This document shows, piece by piece, positions 1 to 9,506 of a stretch of 64,000 nt of DNA. The position numbers and the translations under genes were made by a program. The notes beneath the pieces are model-generated. The model saw nothing but the letters and a program-made list of their open reading frames with translations. It was not told the origin of the DNA and did no database searches. Position 1 is the stretch's first letter, and each line of letters opens with the position of its first letter. The stretch lies in contig NW_004454193.1 in assembly GCF_000283155.1 (NCBI RefSeq), positions 5,295,481 through 5,359,480 on the forward strand, in the 5' to 3' direction. The DNA comes from Ceratotherium simum simum. Its lineage: Eukaryota; Chordata; Mammalia; Perissodactyla; Rhinocerotidae.

Positions 1-24
1 TCTCTGTCTCTCTCTCTCTTTTTT
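1..24. repeat. CT-rich simple repeat
   Basis: The window opens in a short pyrimidine tract (TCTC units, then a T run). It is followed by CCCAG, which resembles a splice acceptor, but nothing downstream supports an exon. I read it as the end of a simple repeat cut by the window edge. Confidence 0.6.
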
Positions 25-772
25 CCCAGAATGAGAAGAATGGACTTAGCTTCTTGATAATGAAGTGGTGTTTATTTGGTGGCATCAGGGAGCAGGGTCA
101 GGCTTGGGCACAAGTGAACTATGTGATGCTCGTCTTCAGGATCCTTTGGGGCCCCGACTCCTCACCCCACCCACCTCGATGCCTCTGCCAGGCTGGGCTG
201 CTCTGTTCTGCCAGATCTTCTCCTTCCTGGCCCTTCTTCACTGCCTGTTCATTCCCTGTCACCGTGAAGAGTTACCTGCTCTAGAATCTGCTGCTCTGCT
301 GGGGACCAGGTGAAAAATCCATGCACACAGACTTGCTCCGAAACACTCCTCTGTTCTCTCCCACCCTGATGTAACCAAAACATGTGACTCAAGTACCTTC
401 TAGAAACAGCACCTTCAATCAACATTTCCCTCAAGTGGGCCTTAGGACCTCCAGGTTTCCCAAACCTACAGGTTTGCTGTCTATGCAAATGCTTCTTAAG
501 TCCCCCAAAGGCCATTTTTATCAGGTTTGTACCCCTTCTCTCCCCCTTTAGTGTCTTCTTCAGCACAGCATATGAAGCTCTTAATCTATCAAGCGACTCC
601 ACCATAAAACAAGAATATAGCAGTTTGGCGGTTAACTGCTTTTGGGAATATTAGACCCAAATAAACATGTTTGCCGGGAAGCCCCTCTCTTGACATTCCC
701 TAAGGTGCATCAGTTCACCGGAGCTCTGAGAAGACCCAAAGGAAGAAAACTCACTTAATTTTGGCTTTCACC
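25..772. other. Unique DNA, no recognised feature
   Basis: I see no interspersed repeat, RNA gene or convincing exon here. The 118-codon minus-strand frame at 249-605 has no family motif and no splice context and is taken as chance. Confidence 0.4.
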
Positions 773-982
773 TGGTGTTTCCCAAACTTATCTGGCCGGT
801 TACGCGATTATTCCACGTCGATTTCTTGAATATACTATGTAGCACACCTTGTACAAGGATCTGGGAAAATGACGTGTAAAACAAAATGTAGTCTCTGTGC
901 CTTCCCTCAAACTCTTCCTCTCCCCCTCAAGATGTTTATGTGAACCCAGGGTTCTACAGGGCACACTTTGAAAAAGGTTTCC
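773..982. mobile_element. Probable old hAT-type DNA transposon remnant
   Basis: The left end reads like the common 'TGTTTCCCAAACTT' terminus and the right end (about 945-982) like its inverted counterpart, 'CACACTTTGAAAAAGG'. That is the pattern of short non-autonomous hAT-Charlie elements. Divergence is high, no target duplication is clear, and the family is not named. Confidence 0.35.
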
Positions 983-1823
983 TTAAATCAAAGGCGGGCC
1001 TTTAATTGTGGAATTTTGCGGCACAGTGAATATTCTGGGGGCAGGAGGGTGCCCTGAAAATCACACCATTCGGAGAGCAGCTTCCTTGAAGTCCTATTGC
1101 TGAGAGCAGATGAAGCTTACAATGAGAAGTTAGAGCACTGGTTGATGGGTATTGTAGATTACCAGAGCTCCCTTTTCTAACCAATATTCTCCAGTCCCTC
1201 CATCAAATCCTTCAGAAAGGATCGGAGACAAGAGCCGGGCTGGCAGGCAAGACAGTCGTGTGAGGACATTATTGCTCACATTCTCTCCGGGGCAGCTGAG
1301 ACACGGACAGCCCAGCGGGATCAGTCTGGCTGGCTTTGGGTATTTATCACAGACCGGAGAGTGGCCTGGGAATTCAGAGCAGAGACTGATGGTTTTTCTC
1401 TTGAGAACACACAATAATTTGAAATTTCAGCTTCAAGAAAGAGGGTCAAAACACAACAAACCATGGGGGCTATCAATGTTCCCACCATTCATAATTGGCA
1501 GATTGAAATCACAAGTCAATCCCCCACTTCTTTTTCTGTCCAAAGTGGCTTTGTAGTTAGAGAACGGTGATCCGTGAGAAGGCCAGTATGTGGGCATGTG
1601 CACACAGATAAAATATGAAACACCGCTATGAAATAACAAGAATGATGGTCACTTGACAATCACGCCCCTTAAAGATGATGCGTGCATCGTTGCCCTCTCA
1701 CCATGGAGGGTTATCGCCTCAAGTCTTTGTAGAGCCCCGTCTGCACTGAGCGGCACATGGGCTGCTGTGAGTGGCATGAGGCCTTCCTCGTTAATGGGAA
1801 GTGTAGCGTCTAGCCTGGGAGGG
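983..1823. other. Unique DNA, no recognised feature
   Basis: About 840 bp without recognisable repeats or genes. Several overlapping short frames (60-98 codons) on both strands show no conserved motif. Confidence 0.4.
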
Positions 1824-2215
1824 TGTTATGGGCTGAACTGTGTCCTCCCAAAATCCACGTGTTGAAGTCCTAACCCCCAGAACCCCAGACTGTGACTGTA
1901 TTTGGAGGTAGGGTCTTCAAAGAGGTAATTAAGTTAGCATGAGGTCTTTAGGGCGGGCCCTAATGTAATCTGACTGGTGTCCTCTTAAAGAAGAAATTTA
2001 GATACTAGACGTGTGCACACGGAGAAAAAGACCAAGTGAGGACACAGGGAGAAGGCGGCCGTGTGCAAGCCAAGGAGAGAGGCCTCTGAAGAAAGCAAAC
2101 CTGCTGACACCTTGACCTCAGACTTCAAGCCTCCAGACCTGGGAGGAAATAGATTTCTATTGCGTGAGCCCCGCAGTCTCTGGTCCTTTGTTATGGCAGC
2201 CACGGCAAACTCTAC
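1824..2215 (+). mobile_element. MLT1-type LTR (ERVL-MaLR), solo
   Basis: The sequence follows the well-known MaLR LTR layout on the plus strand. It starts TGTTATGGGCTGAACTGTG, has the 'gaggtaattaagtta' and 'gggcgggccctaat' blocks, and ends near 2215 with 'ttatggcagccacggcaaac'. No internal retroviral region follows, so this is a solo LTR about 390 bp long. It is old and carries no coding sequence. Confidence 0.85.
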
Positions 2216-2873
2216 AGAGGGGAAGCTGGATTCAGGTGCAGAAAACAATGATAATTAAATGTCACACTGTTGCTGGAGAAAGTAAAAGTATGGACCACGA
2301 AGAAGGAGAGAGAAGAAGAGGAGTGGGCTTGAGTGAATATCCAGGGCTGGGGTGGGCTTTCCCTGACTCCCCCACAAGCCCTCGTGCGTCCGATGATCCC
2401 CCATTCTCAGTTGAGAGACGCTGGCCGAGAGACCACCCTGGGGAAGTGTGTGGGTATCACAGTTTATTTCCTGAGTGATGACAGTGGTCCATGTGATCCC
2501 ACCATCTGCCCTTTTTCCAGATGAAAAGTGAATTTTTGAACTTGCCAGTAGTACCACTCGTCAATATTTTCAGTTATTTCCAACCTCCACTTCTGGCTAC
2601 TTTTGGCTTAGAAATATGGGTCCTGGTTTCTAGAGAGATGAAATGATGGAAGGGAGATGTGAAGATTCTCAGGTACTCATTTCAAAAAAAATTTTTTTTA
2701 AATCAAGAAACCACCACACAGCCAGACGATCAGCAGAGTGCCTGGAGATGGGATGGGGATTCGGTGGAGGCTGGGAAGAAATACTCCAAACAGTGCTGGA
2801 AAATGACCATTTTTTTAAAAAAACAAACCTCCCTCGGATGTCTGCATCATATAAATCTAATAAGACAGAGTGA
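2216..2873. other. Unique AT-rich DNA
   Basis: No repeat family is recognised. There are A/T runs at about 2685-2702 and 2811-2823. Frames of up to 104 codons overlap on both strands and look like chance. Confidence 0.4.
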
Positions 2874-2998
2874 AAAATATTGGATTTATTTTTACAAGTT
2901 AGCTGTGACCTTCCGACCTTCTGAATGGATTCACCTTGCACAGTTCCTCTTAGGGCCTTCGGGTGATGACTAACTCATAAAAATAAATCCAATATTTT
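2874..2998. repeat. 29-bp inverted repeat with 67-nt spacer
   Basis: The left arm at 2874-2902 and the right arm at 2970-2998 are reverse complements at 27 of 29 positions. The outer 21 bp (2874-2894 against 2978-2998, core ATTGGATTTATTTTTA) match perfectly. The spacer 2903-2969 is unique and GC-richer. It could be a small palindromic DNA transposon remnant, an ancient 'Eulor'-like palindromic repeat, or a hairpin-forming element. I do not recognise the family. Confidence 0.85.
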
Positions 2999-3489
2999 CC
3001 CCGTAGCCATGTCATAGCCAATGTAGGAATTCAGATGATGGGGCAAGGGAGGTGGGTTTTCATTTCGTTTGACCTCCCATTATGAGAGGTGCTGAGGGCT
3101 CAGCCCTGGTGGGGCCTCCAGCTTCCTGCTCTCCCCGTAACTTGTGTACAAAGGAAGCAAAACAACGCACCCGTGTTGGGGCCAAGCCCCGAGCAGGGCA
3201 TCGTGGGGACGTGGTGGCCAGACAGGGGGGATTGGAGCACCTAGAGAGAGACACACACTTCCATCGTGAGGGAAAGGGCTGATCCCCTCCACTTGTTTGT
3301 TGGGGTGGGTAGGTGGGCTGGTAAAATGGCCTGCTGTTCTTCAGTGAGAAGAAAAATCCCCCCACTTTGAAGAAGAATCTTCTTCCCTGAGAGGGAATTC
3401 AGCGTCAGTGGAGTAGTCTAGGTTGGGCCTTCGGTAGGCTGGAAATGCCACCCGAATCAGAGCCTCAACCTTTATCACTACCAGGGACC
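2999..3489. other. Unique DNA, no recognised feature
   Basis: No repeats or exons that I can support. Overlapping open frames on both strands between 3060 and 3365 have no known motif. Confidence 0.4.
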
Positions 3490-3850
3490 TTGTTCATTAA
3501 ACAAATACGTCCTGATGACCTACTGTGTGCCAGGCATGTGATGGCACTGAGGATATGGGCTGAACCAAACCAGTCACAGTTTCTGTACCTGTGGGGCCTG
3601 TGGGCTAATGCAAGATTCACACAGTCGCCAAATAAACATGGTAGTCCACGTGTGATCACAAACTGAAGTAAGTCCCACGGAGAGGACGCCAGAGTCTTAG
3701 GAAGCTGATAATGGCAGGACCCTGACTGCAGGTGGGAAGAGGGAGTGTCCCAAGGGACTTCCCTGAGGAAGAGATGAGCTGAGAGATGATGGGGAGCTAA
3801 CAGGTGGTGGGAGGGTGGATGAAGAGGGACCAGCATTCGTGAGGCAGGCC
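3490..3850 (-). mobile_element. L2 LINE 3' fragment
   Basis: This is minus-strand L2. It opens with the inverted 3'-end block 'cctactgtgtgccaggca', then 'gaccctgactgcagg' and further blocks typical of the antisense L2 3' region. It is strongly diverged and non-functional. Confidence 0.6.
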
Positions 3851-3977
3851 AGGTTCCCTGAGAGTGACTCTGAGACAGCAGTGCCCTTGGGATTACCAAG
3901 AAGGGAGCAGCGGGGCGGGGAGGGGAGCAACACGGGGCCCAGGAAGAAGCTGGGCTGTGGTGCAGTGACAGTGAACA

Positions 3978-4029
3978 CCTCAGCCAAGCCCCTCAGCCAA
4001 GCCCCTCAGCCAAGCCGCTCACCCGAGCC
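3978..4029. repeat. 13-bp minisatellite, 4 units
   Basis: The unit CCTCAGCCAAGCC occurs three times exactly in tandem (3978-3990, 3991-4003, 4004-4016). A degenerate fourth unit lies at 4017-4029. Confidence 0.9.
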
Positions 4030-4506
4030 CTGCGAGCTGTGAGGCTGGGATGGCCCCTCAGACTAGTTGGAATGAGAGTGTTGGGCTGTCAACTGCCCCA
4101 CAGCTACTAGTCACCGAGTGCAGGCCATTCTGGGGAGGGAGTGGGGCCTTGGGCAAGGCGGCTTTCTTCAACCGAGGCTGTTCTTGAAGATGGTTGACAA
4201 CTCAGGGCTCTCCACCACCAGCACTGCCAGGGGCTGGGGGAATCCGTCCCTCAGTCCTGAAGAGGGATCTGGTGGCACATCACAGCATCCACTACAATGT
4301 ACAAAGGTCTTGCAGCAGGAAGGGCAGGAAGGAGCATGGGGCCTTCTAGCAACCGAAAGGAGGCCACTGGGGTGGAGACTGGGAGGGGCCTGGAGTAAGG
4401 TCAACGTGTAGGTCTGAAGGTGCCTCCACGATCTGCACTTCAGAAGGCGGGACAGGAGCCACACAGCACCTGGCTCCCCATATGGCTGGAGAGCCCATGC
4501 CATTGA
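4030..4506. other. Unique DNA, no recognised feature
   Basis: GC-moderate unique sequence. Frames of 97 (plus) and 113 codons (minus) overlap each other, which is typical of chance in GC-rich DNA. Confidence 0.4.
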
Positions 4507-4604
4507 CAAGTACTAATTGGGTTCCTTCTGTGTGCTGAGGGGGTAGGAAGAGAAGAGAAAGATCCCAGCTCTTAAGAGCTTACACTCTTATGGGGCAGAC
4601 AGGA

Positions 4605-4606
<2 letters not shown>
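4507..4606 (-). mobile_element. L2 LINE 3'-end fragment
   Basis: The antisense L2 terminus is visible as 'ccttctgtgtgctgag' followed by 'cttaagagcttacactct' and 'tggggcagacaggac'. The CA microsatellite lies directly next to it. Confidence 0.55.

Positions 4607-4652
<46 letters not shown>
4607..4652. repeat. (CA)23 microsatellite
   Basis: A perfect 46-bp CA dinucleotide array. Its length and purity make it a likely polymorphic marker. Confidence 0.97.
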
Positions 4653-4653
<1 letters not shown>

Positions 4654-4742
4654 GCTGATAAAGCATTCAGAATAGGATCAATTGTTGTCTGTATTTGCTG
4701 TCTCCAATTCCTCCTCTCTAGTTCCTCTTACATCCATTCCAG

Positions 4743-5204
4743 TTGGGCCAATCCGTTGAAACTGCTCTCCAAGGACCCAGTGACCTGCACAGAGCTCAAT
4801 GTAATTCTCAGTCCCCAACTTCCTTGACCAATCGCCTGTCACTGGACACACTGGACCACGTCCTCCTCTACAGCACACCTGTCTCATTGGCTTCCAGGAC
4901 CCCACACACCTTGTTCTCTTCCTACCTCCTGGACCCCTCCTTCTCAGTGTCCTTTCCTAGCTTCTCCTCTTCTCCCCAACCTCTTCATGTTGGAGGACCC
5001 CAAGGCTCAACCCCTGGGCCCCTTCTCTTCTCTATCCTCCTTCACTCCCTGGGTGATCAGATCCTTTCCTGTGGCTTTAAATACCATCTTCTTGCTGATG
5101 ACTCACCAATTTGTATCTTCTGCCCAGACCTGTCTCCCAGATTCCAGACCCATGTATGTGAGAGGCTACTCAACATCACCCTCTGGATGTCCAATAAACC
5201 TTAA
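4743..5204 (+). pseudogene. Relic of L2 ORF2 reverse transcriptase
   Basis: The frame still gives 153 codons inside the L2. It contains a GGPQGSTPGPLLFS block (residues 84-97), matching the conserved 'PQGS..GPLLF' motif of non-LTR reverse transcriptases. LADD follows at residues 117-120, where active enzymes have the catalytic YADD; the ADD codons are 5094-5102. Tyr to Leu, the loss of upstream RT blocks and downstream stops show it is dead. The start codon is incidental. Confidence 0.8.
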
Positions 5205-5522
5205 CATGTCCCAAACCGAACTCCCAATCCAGACACTACCCAACCTCCCTCAGCCTTCCCCATCTCAAGTCAATGGCAGCTCCAGCCTCTGGAAGCTTAG
5301 CTCATAAACCTGAGAGTAATCCTTGGTTTCTTTCTTTCTCTCATTCCCCACTTCCAACAAATTATCTTGGCTCTCTACTCAAAATATATTCACCAATGAT
5401 CACTTCTCACCATCTCCCCCACGACCATCCTCATCTGAGCCTTGGTCCTCTCTTGTCTTGATAACTATGTGACTACAGTAGCCTTCTAATAGGTCTCCCT
5501 GCTTCTACTTTTGCTCTCTCCT

Positions 5523-5540
5523 CTCAAATGGTCTGTTCTT
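5523..5540. repeat. Target-site duplication of ERE, left copy
   Basis: CTCAAATGGTCTGTTCTT at 5523-5540 is repeated exactly at 5755-5772. This 18-bp perfect duplication bounds the SINE and supports a recent, TPRT-type insertion. Confidence 0.95.
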
Positions 5541-5754
5541 TTTTTTTTTTTAAAGATTTTATTTATTTTATTTTTTCCCCCCAAAGCCCCAGTGGATAGT
5601 TGTATGTTGTAGCTGCACATCCTTCTAGTTGCTGTATGTGGGACTCGGCCTCAGGATGAACGGAGAAGTGGTGCCTCGATGCGCACCCGGGATCCGAACC
5701 CGGGCCACCAGCATCGCAGCGCGCGCACTTAACCACCAAGCCACAGGGCCGGCC
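5541..5754 (-). mobile_element. ERE SINE (tRNA-derived), young copy
   Basis: The element is in minus orientation: poly(T) and an AT-rich tail on the left, the GGCCGGCCC head on the right (about 5746-5754). The reverse complement carries a tRNA-like 5' part with an A-box-like stretch ('tggcttggtggttaag') and a perfect B-box, GGTTCGGATCC, at 5690-5700. So internal Pol III promoter elements are intact. EREs are mobilised by the L1 machinery. Exact 18-bp target duplications and near identity to the copy at 52.7-53.1 kb mark it as young. Confidence 0.95.
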
Positions 5755-5772
5755 CTCAAATGGTCTGTTCTT
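5755..5772. repeat. Target-site duplication of ERE, right copy
   Basis: Exact second copy of the 18-bp duplication. L2 sequence continues after it. Confidence 0.95.
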
Positions 5773-6508
5773 AACACATGAGCCTAATCATGGTTCTCTG
5801 CTCAAAACTGAAAGTGGCTCCTAGTTTTGCTCAGAGTAAAAGCTGAAGTTGTATAGTGGTTTGTGAGACCTGACATGACAGTCCTTATTTCCTCTCTGAC
5901 CTCTTCCTCTACTACTCTCCCCATCACTCATTCTACTTCCACCATAAACACCTCACTGTTCCTCAGAACACAGCTCACTCCTACCTCAGGGCCTTTGCAC
6001 CTCCATTCACTCCGCCTGGCCCTCTCCTGCCCCTCGTTGCCTCTTGGATGATGCTTCTGCCTTCTTCAAGACTTTCTTCCAGCCTCACTCTTCCCATGAG
6101 GCTTACCCTGACCACTATACATAATGCTCAACGTGCCTCCCACCCCTCCTACTCCTGGTCCCTCTGACTCTATTTATTTTTCTTTTTTTCATAGTGTGAC
6201 CACTTTCTAACATACTTTATTACGTTCTTATTTGCTATCTTTGTTGTCTACTGTCAGTGTCCCACTAGCACATAGTGGGACAGGGATCTTCATTCACTGA
6301 GGTATCCACGACCCAGAACAACGCCTGACACAGTGTAGGTGCCCAACGCATGCTTGTTGGATGAACAGATGCTGAAACCCAGCTTACACTGTTTGTAACC
6401 TGCCTTCGCCTTGTGGTAGGCAGCCCCTAGGAGGGCCCAGTGACCTCTGCCTCTGCGAAGCCTCCCCCTCGTGTAATGACCTCCCCTAGAGAGTGCGCTG
6501 CACCTAGG

Positions 6509-6515
6509 GACTCAC
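6509..6515. repeat. L1 target-site duplication, left (GACTCAC)
   Basis: GACTCAC here is repeated at 6762-6768 on the other side of the L1 tail. Removing the L1 and one copy restores the normal MLT1 order '...ggGACTCACtcctaatg'. Confidence 0.8.
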
Positions 6516-6761
6516 TTTTTTTTTGTTGTGGTAAAAAATACATGACATAAAGTTTACCATTTTAACCATTTTTAAGTATACAATTCAGTGGCATTAAGTG
6601 CATTCACATTGTTGTGCAACCATCACCACTACCAGAACTTCTCCACCTTCCGAAATTGAGACTCTGTACTGTTAAATAGTGACTCTCCATTCCTCCCCAT
6701 CCCCCCAGCTCTTGGTAACCTATTCTACTTTCTGTCTTTATGAATTCTCCTATTCTAGGTA
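6516..6761 (-). mobile_element. L1 3'-end fragment nested in MLT1
   Basis: Minus-strand L1 tail. Poly(T) at 6516-6524 is followed by the inverted L1 3' end 'gttgtggtaaaaaatacatg' and 'acattgttgtgcaaccatca'. It is about 245 bp and 5'-truncated, non-coding. Confidence 0.9.
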
Positions 6762-6768
6762 GACTCAC
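6762..6768. repeat. L1 target-site duplication, right (GACTCAC)
   Basis: Second copy of the 7-bp duplication, immediately before the LTR resumes. Confidence 0.8.
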
Positions 6769-7161
6769 TCCTAATGGATAGAATTTGATAGAAGCGATGG
6801 GATGTCGCTCCCAAGATGAGGTTATAAAAGACTGTGACTTCCGTCCTGCTGGTTCTCTCGTGCTTTCTCCTTGACTCTCTCTGAGGGATGTCAGCTTCCT
6901 TGTGAGCTGCCTGTGGAGAGACCCACATGGCAAGGAACAGCCAGCAGCTAGTGAGGACCTGAGATCTTGGAAGTGGATCCTCCCCCAGCTGAGCCTTCTG
7001 ATGGGACCACAGCCCTGGCTACACCTGAGTACAGCCTTGTGAGAGATGCTGAGCCAGAGGACTCACTAAGCTGAGCCAGGATTCCTGACCTGAGATAATA
7101 AACGTTTTTAAGTTGCTAGGTTTTGGGGTAATTTGTTACGCAGCAATAGGTAACTACTGCA

Positions 7162-8402
7162 TCTTGTTCCTTGATTTACAGTGCAGGGTTGCATACGCTC
7201 AGGCTCCATCCTACTTAATGCCACGTGACCTTCAATGGCCCTGAGTGCTTTCTCATGGGAGGGCACCTGGCTCCCCTGAGCCTAACGTCACAGGCTGGGC
7301 AGAGCCCCGCTTTGCCTGATGCTGCGCACAGCTCTGTCACTTAGAATCATGCCCACGTCCTCCTTGTACCTGTTTACTTTTTTCTGCCATCACCACTCTG
7401 GACTGGGGGAGCACTGGAAGTTTGTCTGCTACCTGGTGAAGGAGGGTTTGTTTCTCCTTTGGACCAATCTCTCTTCATGCACCACGGCCCTCCCCAGAGA
7501 GCTGAGAGTCTGGGGTGCTCTTCTCCTCTGCGAGAGCTGTTGCCTTCCCCGCAATACGCTGTTTTCTTTCCTGGCTGCTGTCGTGGCTGTTTCTCTACCG
7601 GAGGGCTCAGGGAGGCGAGCCTGGGGGTGCAAGTGAGGGGAGATGCGTCAAGCGTGTCTGCCAGCACTTCATCGCAGCCTGAGGAAATGTCAGTTGTACG
7701 TGTCAAAGACGGGGGCTGCGGACAGTGGATGGGGGCTATGACAGCATTCCTCACACCGCTTTGGGGCCACCGCAGAGTCTGGGCCCCATCCACCTGCCTG
7801 CCCTGTATGGAAGCAAGATGCACCATCTTTTACTCCCCAGGAAGCTCTCTGGCGTTCTCCCCGTCACAGGACTCCACTTACAATCTACCCCTTCTCGGTG
7901 CAGCAGAGACACATAACAACGTGGGGAGGACATGGCAAAACTCCCCAACACTATCTCATGGAGGTAAGATTGGCTGTTATTTGACCTCAAACAACCTCTT
8001 CCAGGCCTCAGGGGAGCCCCTACTGTGGTCCTGGTGAGCAGGTTATGTGGTATTCACCCGGCCACACGATTGTGGACGCTTCGTCCTTTGATCCCGTCTG
8101 CTCTCAGACTTTCTCTTTCCAGACCCATGACGCCTACTTTGGGGTCTTTCATCCAACACAAGCCCCTTGGCCCCCAGCCTTCCCTGCATCTTCGTCTGTT
8201 TTTTTTTCTTTTTAAAAAGTCTTTTTTCTAATTACAAAAATAAAACACCTTTTTTTGTTTTGGTAATTCTTGAAATCATGAGTGTATAAACCACAAAAAT
8301 GAAAGTTATCTCTCTTAAGGTAAGTAGTAAGAATTGCACTTAACATCCATCAGGGATGGAGACAAATAAAGATTTCCTACAAGGCAGGGCTGCTGAGAGG
8401 GC
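7162..8402. other. Unique DNA; possible AT-rich L1 scrap near 8200
   Basis: About 1.2 kb without a clear repeat. A T-rich stretch at 8200-8260 with 'aattacaaaaataaaacacc' resembles the inverted tail of old L1 but is too short to assign. The 192-codon plus frame (7459-8037) overlaps a 150-codon minus frame and shows no motif. Confidence 0.35.
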
Positions 8403-8625
8403 CTCATGGGGCAGTGGTTAGCATCACAGCTTTGTGTCCTAGAGGCTTGTGCTCAAATCCTGGCCACTCCATTTCTCCAGCTGTGTGACCTCGGGCAAGC
8501 TCAGAGTGGAGCCGCCTCTGAGCTCCACTTGGAAGGTTTGGTGAGGATTAAGTAAAATAACGGAGGTAAGCCCTGGAAAACGGTGCTTGGAACAGGGTGA
8601 GCACTCTGGTATTATTAACAGACCC
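8403..8625 (+). mobile_element. MIR SINE
   Basis: A full-length-like MIR in plus orientation. It shows 'ggggcagtggttagca' at the start, the core 'ctgtgtgacctcgggcaagc', then 'gtgaggattaagtaaaataa' and an end near 8625. Confidence 0.85.
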
Positions 8626-8845
8626 CAAATCTCACTCATGGTCGACCCACAAACACGGTCCTCTTCTGTACCTCCCCTTCAGTGAAATGCACCGCTCTCC
8701 ACGCAGAAACCTGGGCGTCATCCTCGACCCCTCTCGCTCACTCACTCCCCACAGTCGGTGCAGCAGCAAGTTGTGGTGACTTCACTTTCTGCTCTGTATG
8801 TTCTGCATCCGTCCCTTTAGAGCCCTCTCCACCTGGCTGTACCCC

Positions 8846-9504
8846 GCAGGGTCATTGGAGCCCTGATACATTGCTGGTGGGAATGTGGAAAGGTGCAGCC
8901 TCTGTGGGAACTGTTGGCAGTTCCTCGACAAGTTAAACTAGCAGTTCCCATAAGCCCCAGCAATTCCACTAGAAGGTATATACACAAAAGCATTGAAAAC
9001 AGGTGTTCAATCAAGACCTCGTAAACAAATGTTCAGAGCAGCTCTATTCACAATAGTGTAAAGGTGGAAACAACTCCAATGTCCATCAGTGGGTGCTGGA
9101 TAAACAAAAGGTGGTCCATCCACATAAGGGACTATTTATTCAGCCATAACAAGGAATGAAGGACCGACACATACTACAACATGGACGAAACTTGAAAATA
9201 TTAGGCTAGGTGAAAGAAGCCAGACACAAAAGACCACATATCGTATGATTCCATTTATATGAAAGGTCCAGAATAGAAAAATACATAGAGACAGAACGTT
9301 GATTCATGGTTGCCAGGGGTTGGGAGGAGGGGGCAGTAGTGAGCGGCTGATTAATGGGGTACTGGTTGGGGTGATGAAAAAGTTCTGACACTAGAAAGTG
9401 GTGATGGTGGTGGTGAATGTACTTCATGCCACTGAATTGTATACTTAAAAATGGATAAAATGGTAAATTTGATGTTTTGTGTATTTTACCACAATAAAAA
9501 AAAA
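8846..9504 (+). mobile_element. L1 LINE 3' end, sense
   Basis: A 5'-truncated L1 covering the last part of ORF2 and the 3' UTR. Blocks 'tgctggtgggaatgtgg', 'ccagcaattccactag', 'tattcacaatagtg' and 'aatgtccatcagtgg' run to the terminal 'tattttaccacaataaaa' and poly(A). ORF2 is broken by substitutions and indels. Confidence 0.92.
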
Positions 9505-9506
9505 TG
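9498..9506. repeat. Candidate target-site duplication of the inverted L1, left
   Basis: AAAAAAATG ends at 9506 and recurs at 10070-10078 after the poly(A) of the inverted L1. The low-complexity sequence weakens the call. Confidence 0.6.

Larger units (their letters stand above)
4680..6365 (+). mobile_element. L2 LINE, ORF2 C-terminal part plus 3' UTR, split by an ERE
   Basis: This is the longest sense L2 in the window. It runs from the reverse-transcriptase region (from about 4680) through the 3' part of ORF2 to the 3' end near 6365 ('ttgttggatgaacag'). The ERE SINE at 5541-5754 interrupts it, and L2 sequence resumes exactly after the target duplication at 5755-5772. Blocks recognised include 'ggcttccaggacccc', 'ggctttaaataccatct', 'acctcagggcctttgcac' and the terminal 'gcctgacacagtgtaggtgcc'. 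It is ancient, with frame breaks throughout, and cannot move. Confidence 0.9.
6412..7161 (+). mobile_element. MLT1-type LTR interrupted by an L1 tail
   Basis: The LTR starts TGTGGTAGGCAGCC (6412) and ends near 7161 with 'taatttgttacgcagcaat' and 'aggtaactac', the classical MaLR 3' end. An AATAAA signal lies in 'gagataataaacg' (about 7095). The L1 insertion at 6516-6761 splits it after 'cctagggactcac', and the LTR resumes at 6769 with 'tcctaatggatagaa'. No internal region is present. Confidence 0.88.

Noticed and set aside
1..60. Splice acceptor and start of an exon
   Set aside because: The pyrimidine tract plus CAG is explained by a simple repeat; the following frame has early stops and no motif.
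5541..5754. A functional tRNA gene on the minus strand
   Set aside because: The tRNA-like part belongs to an ERE SINE with an A-rich tail and target duplications; no cloverleaf 3' half.
7459..8037. 192-codon plus frame as a coding exon
   Set aside because: A 150-codon minus frame overlaps it, and the composition is that of generic GC-rich unique DNA with no motif.
9206..9427. His-rich minus frame (MKYIHHHHHH) as a metal-binding peptide
   Set aside because: The His run is translation of a GGTGAT-type repeat in the L1 3' UTR, antisense.
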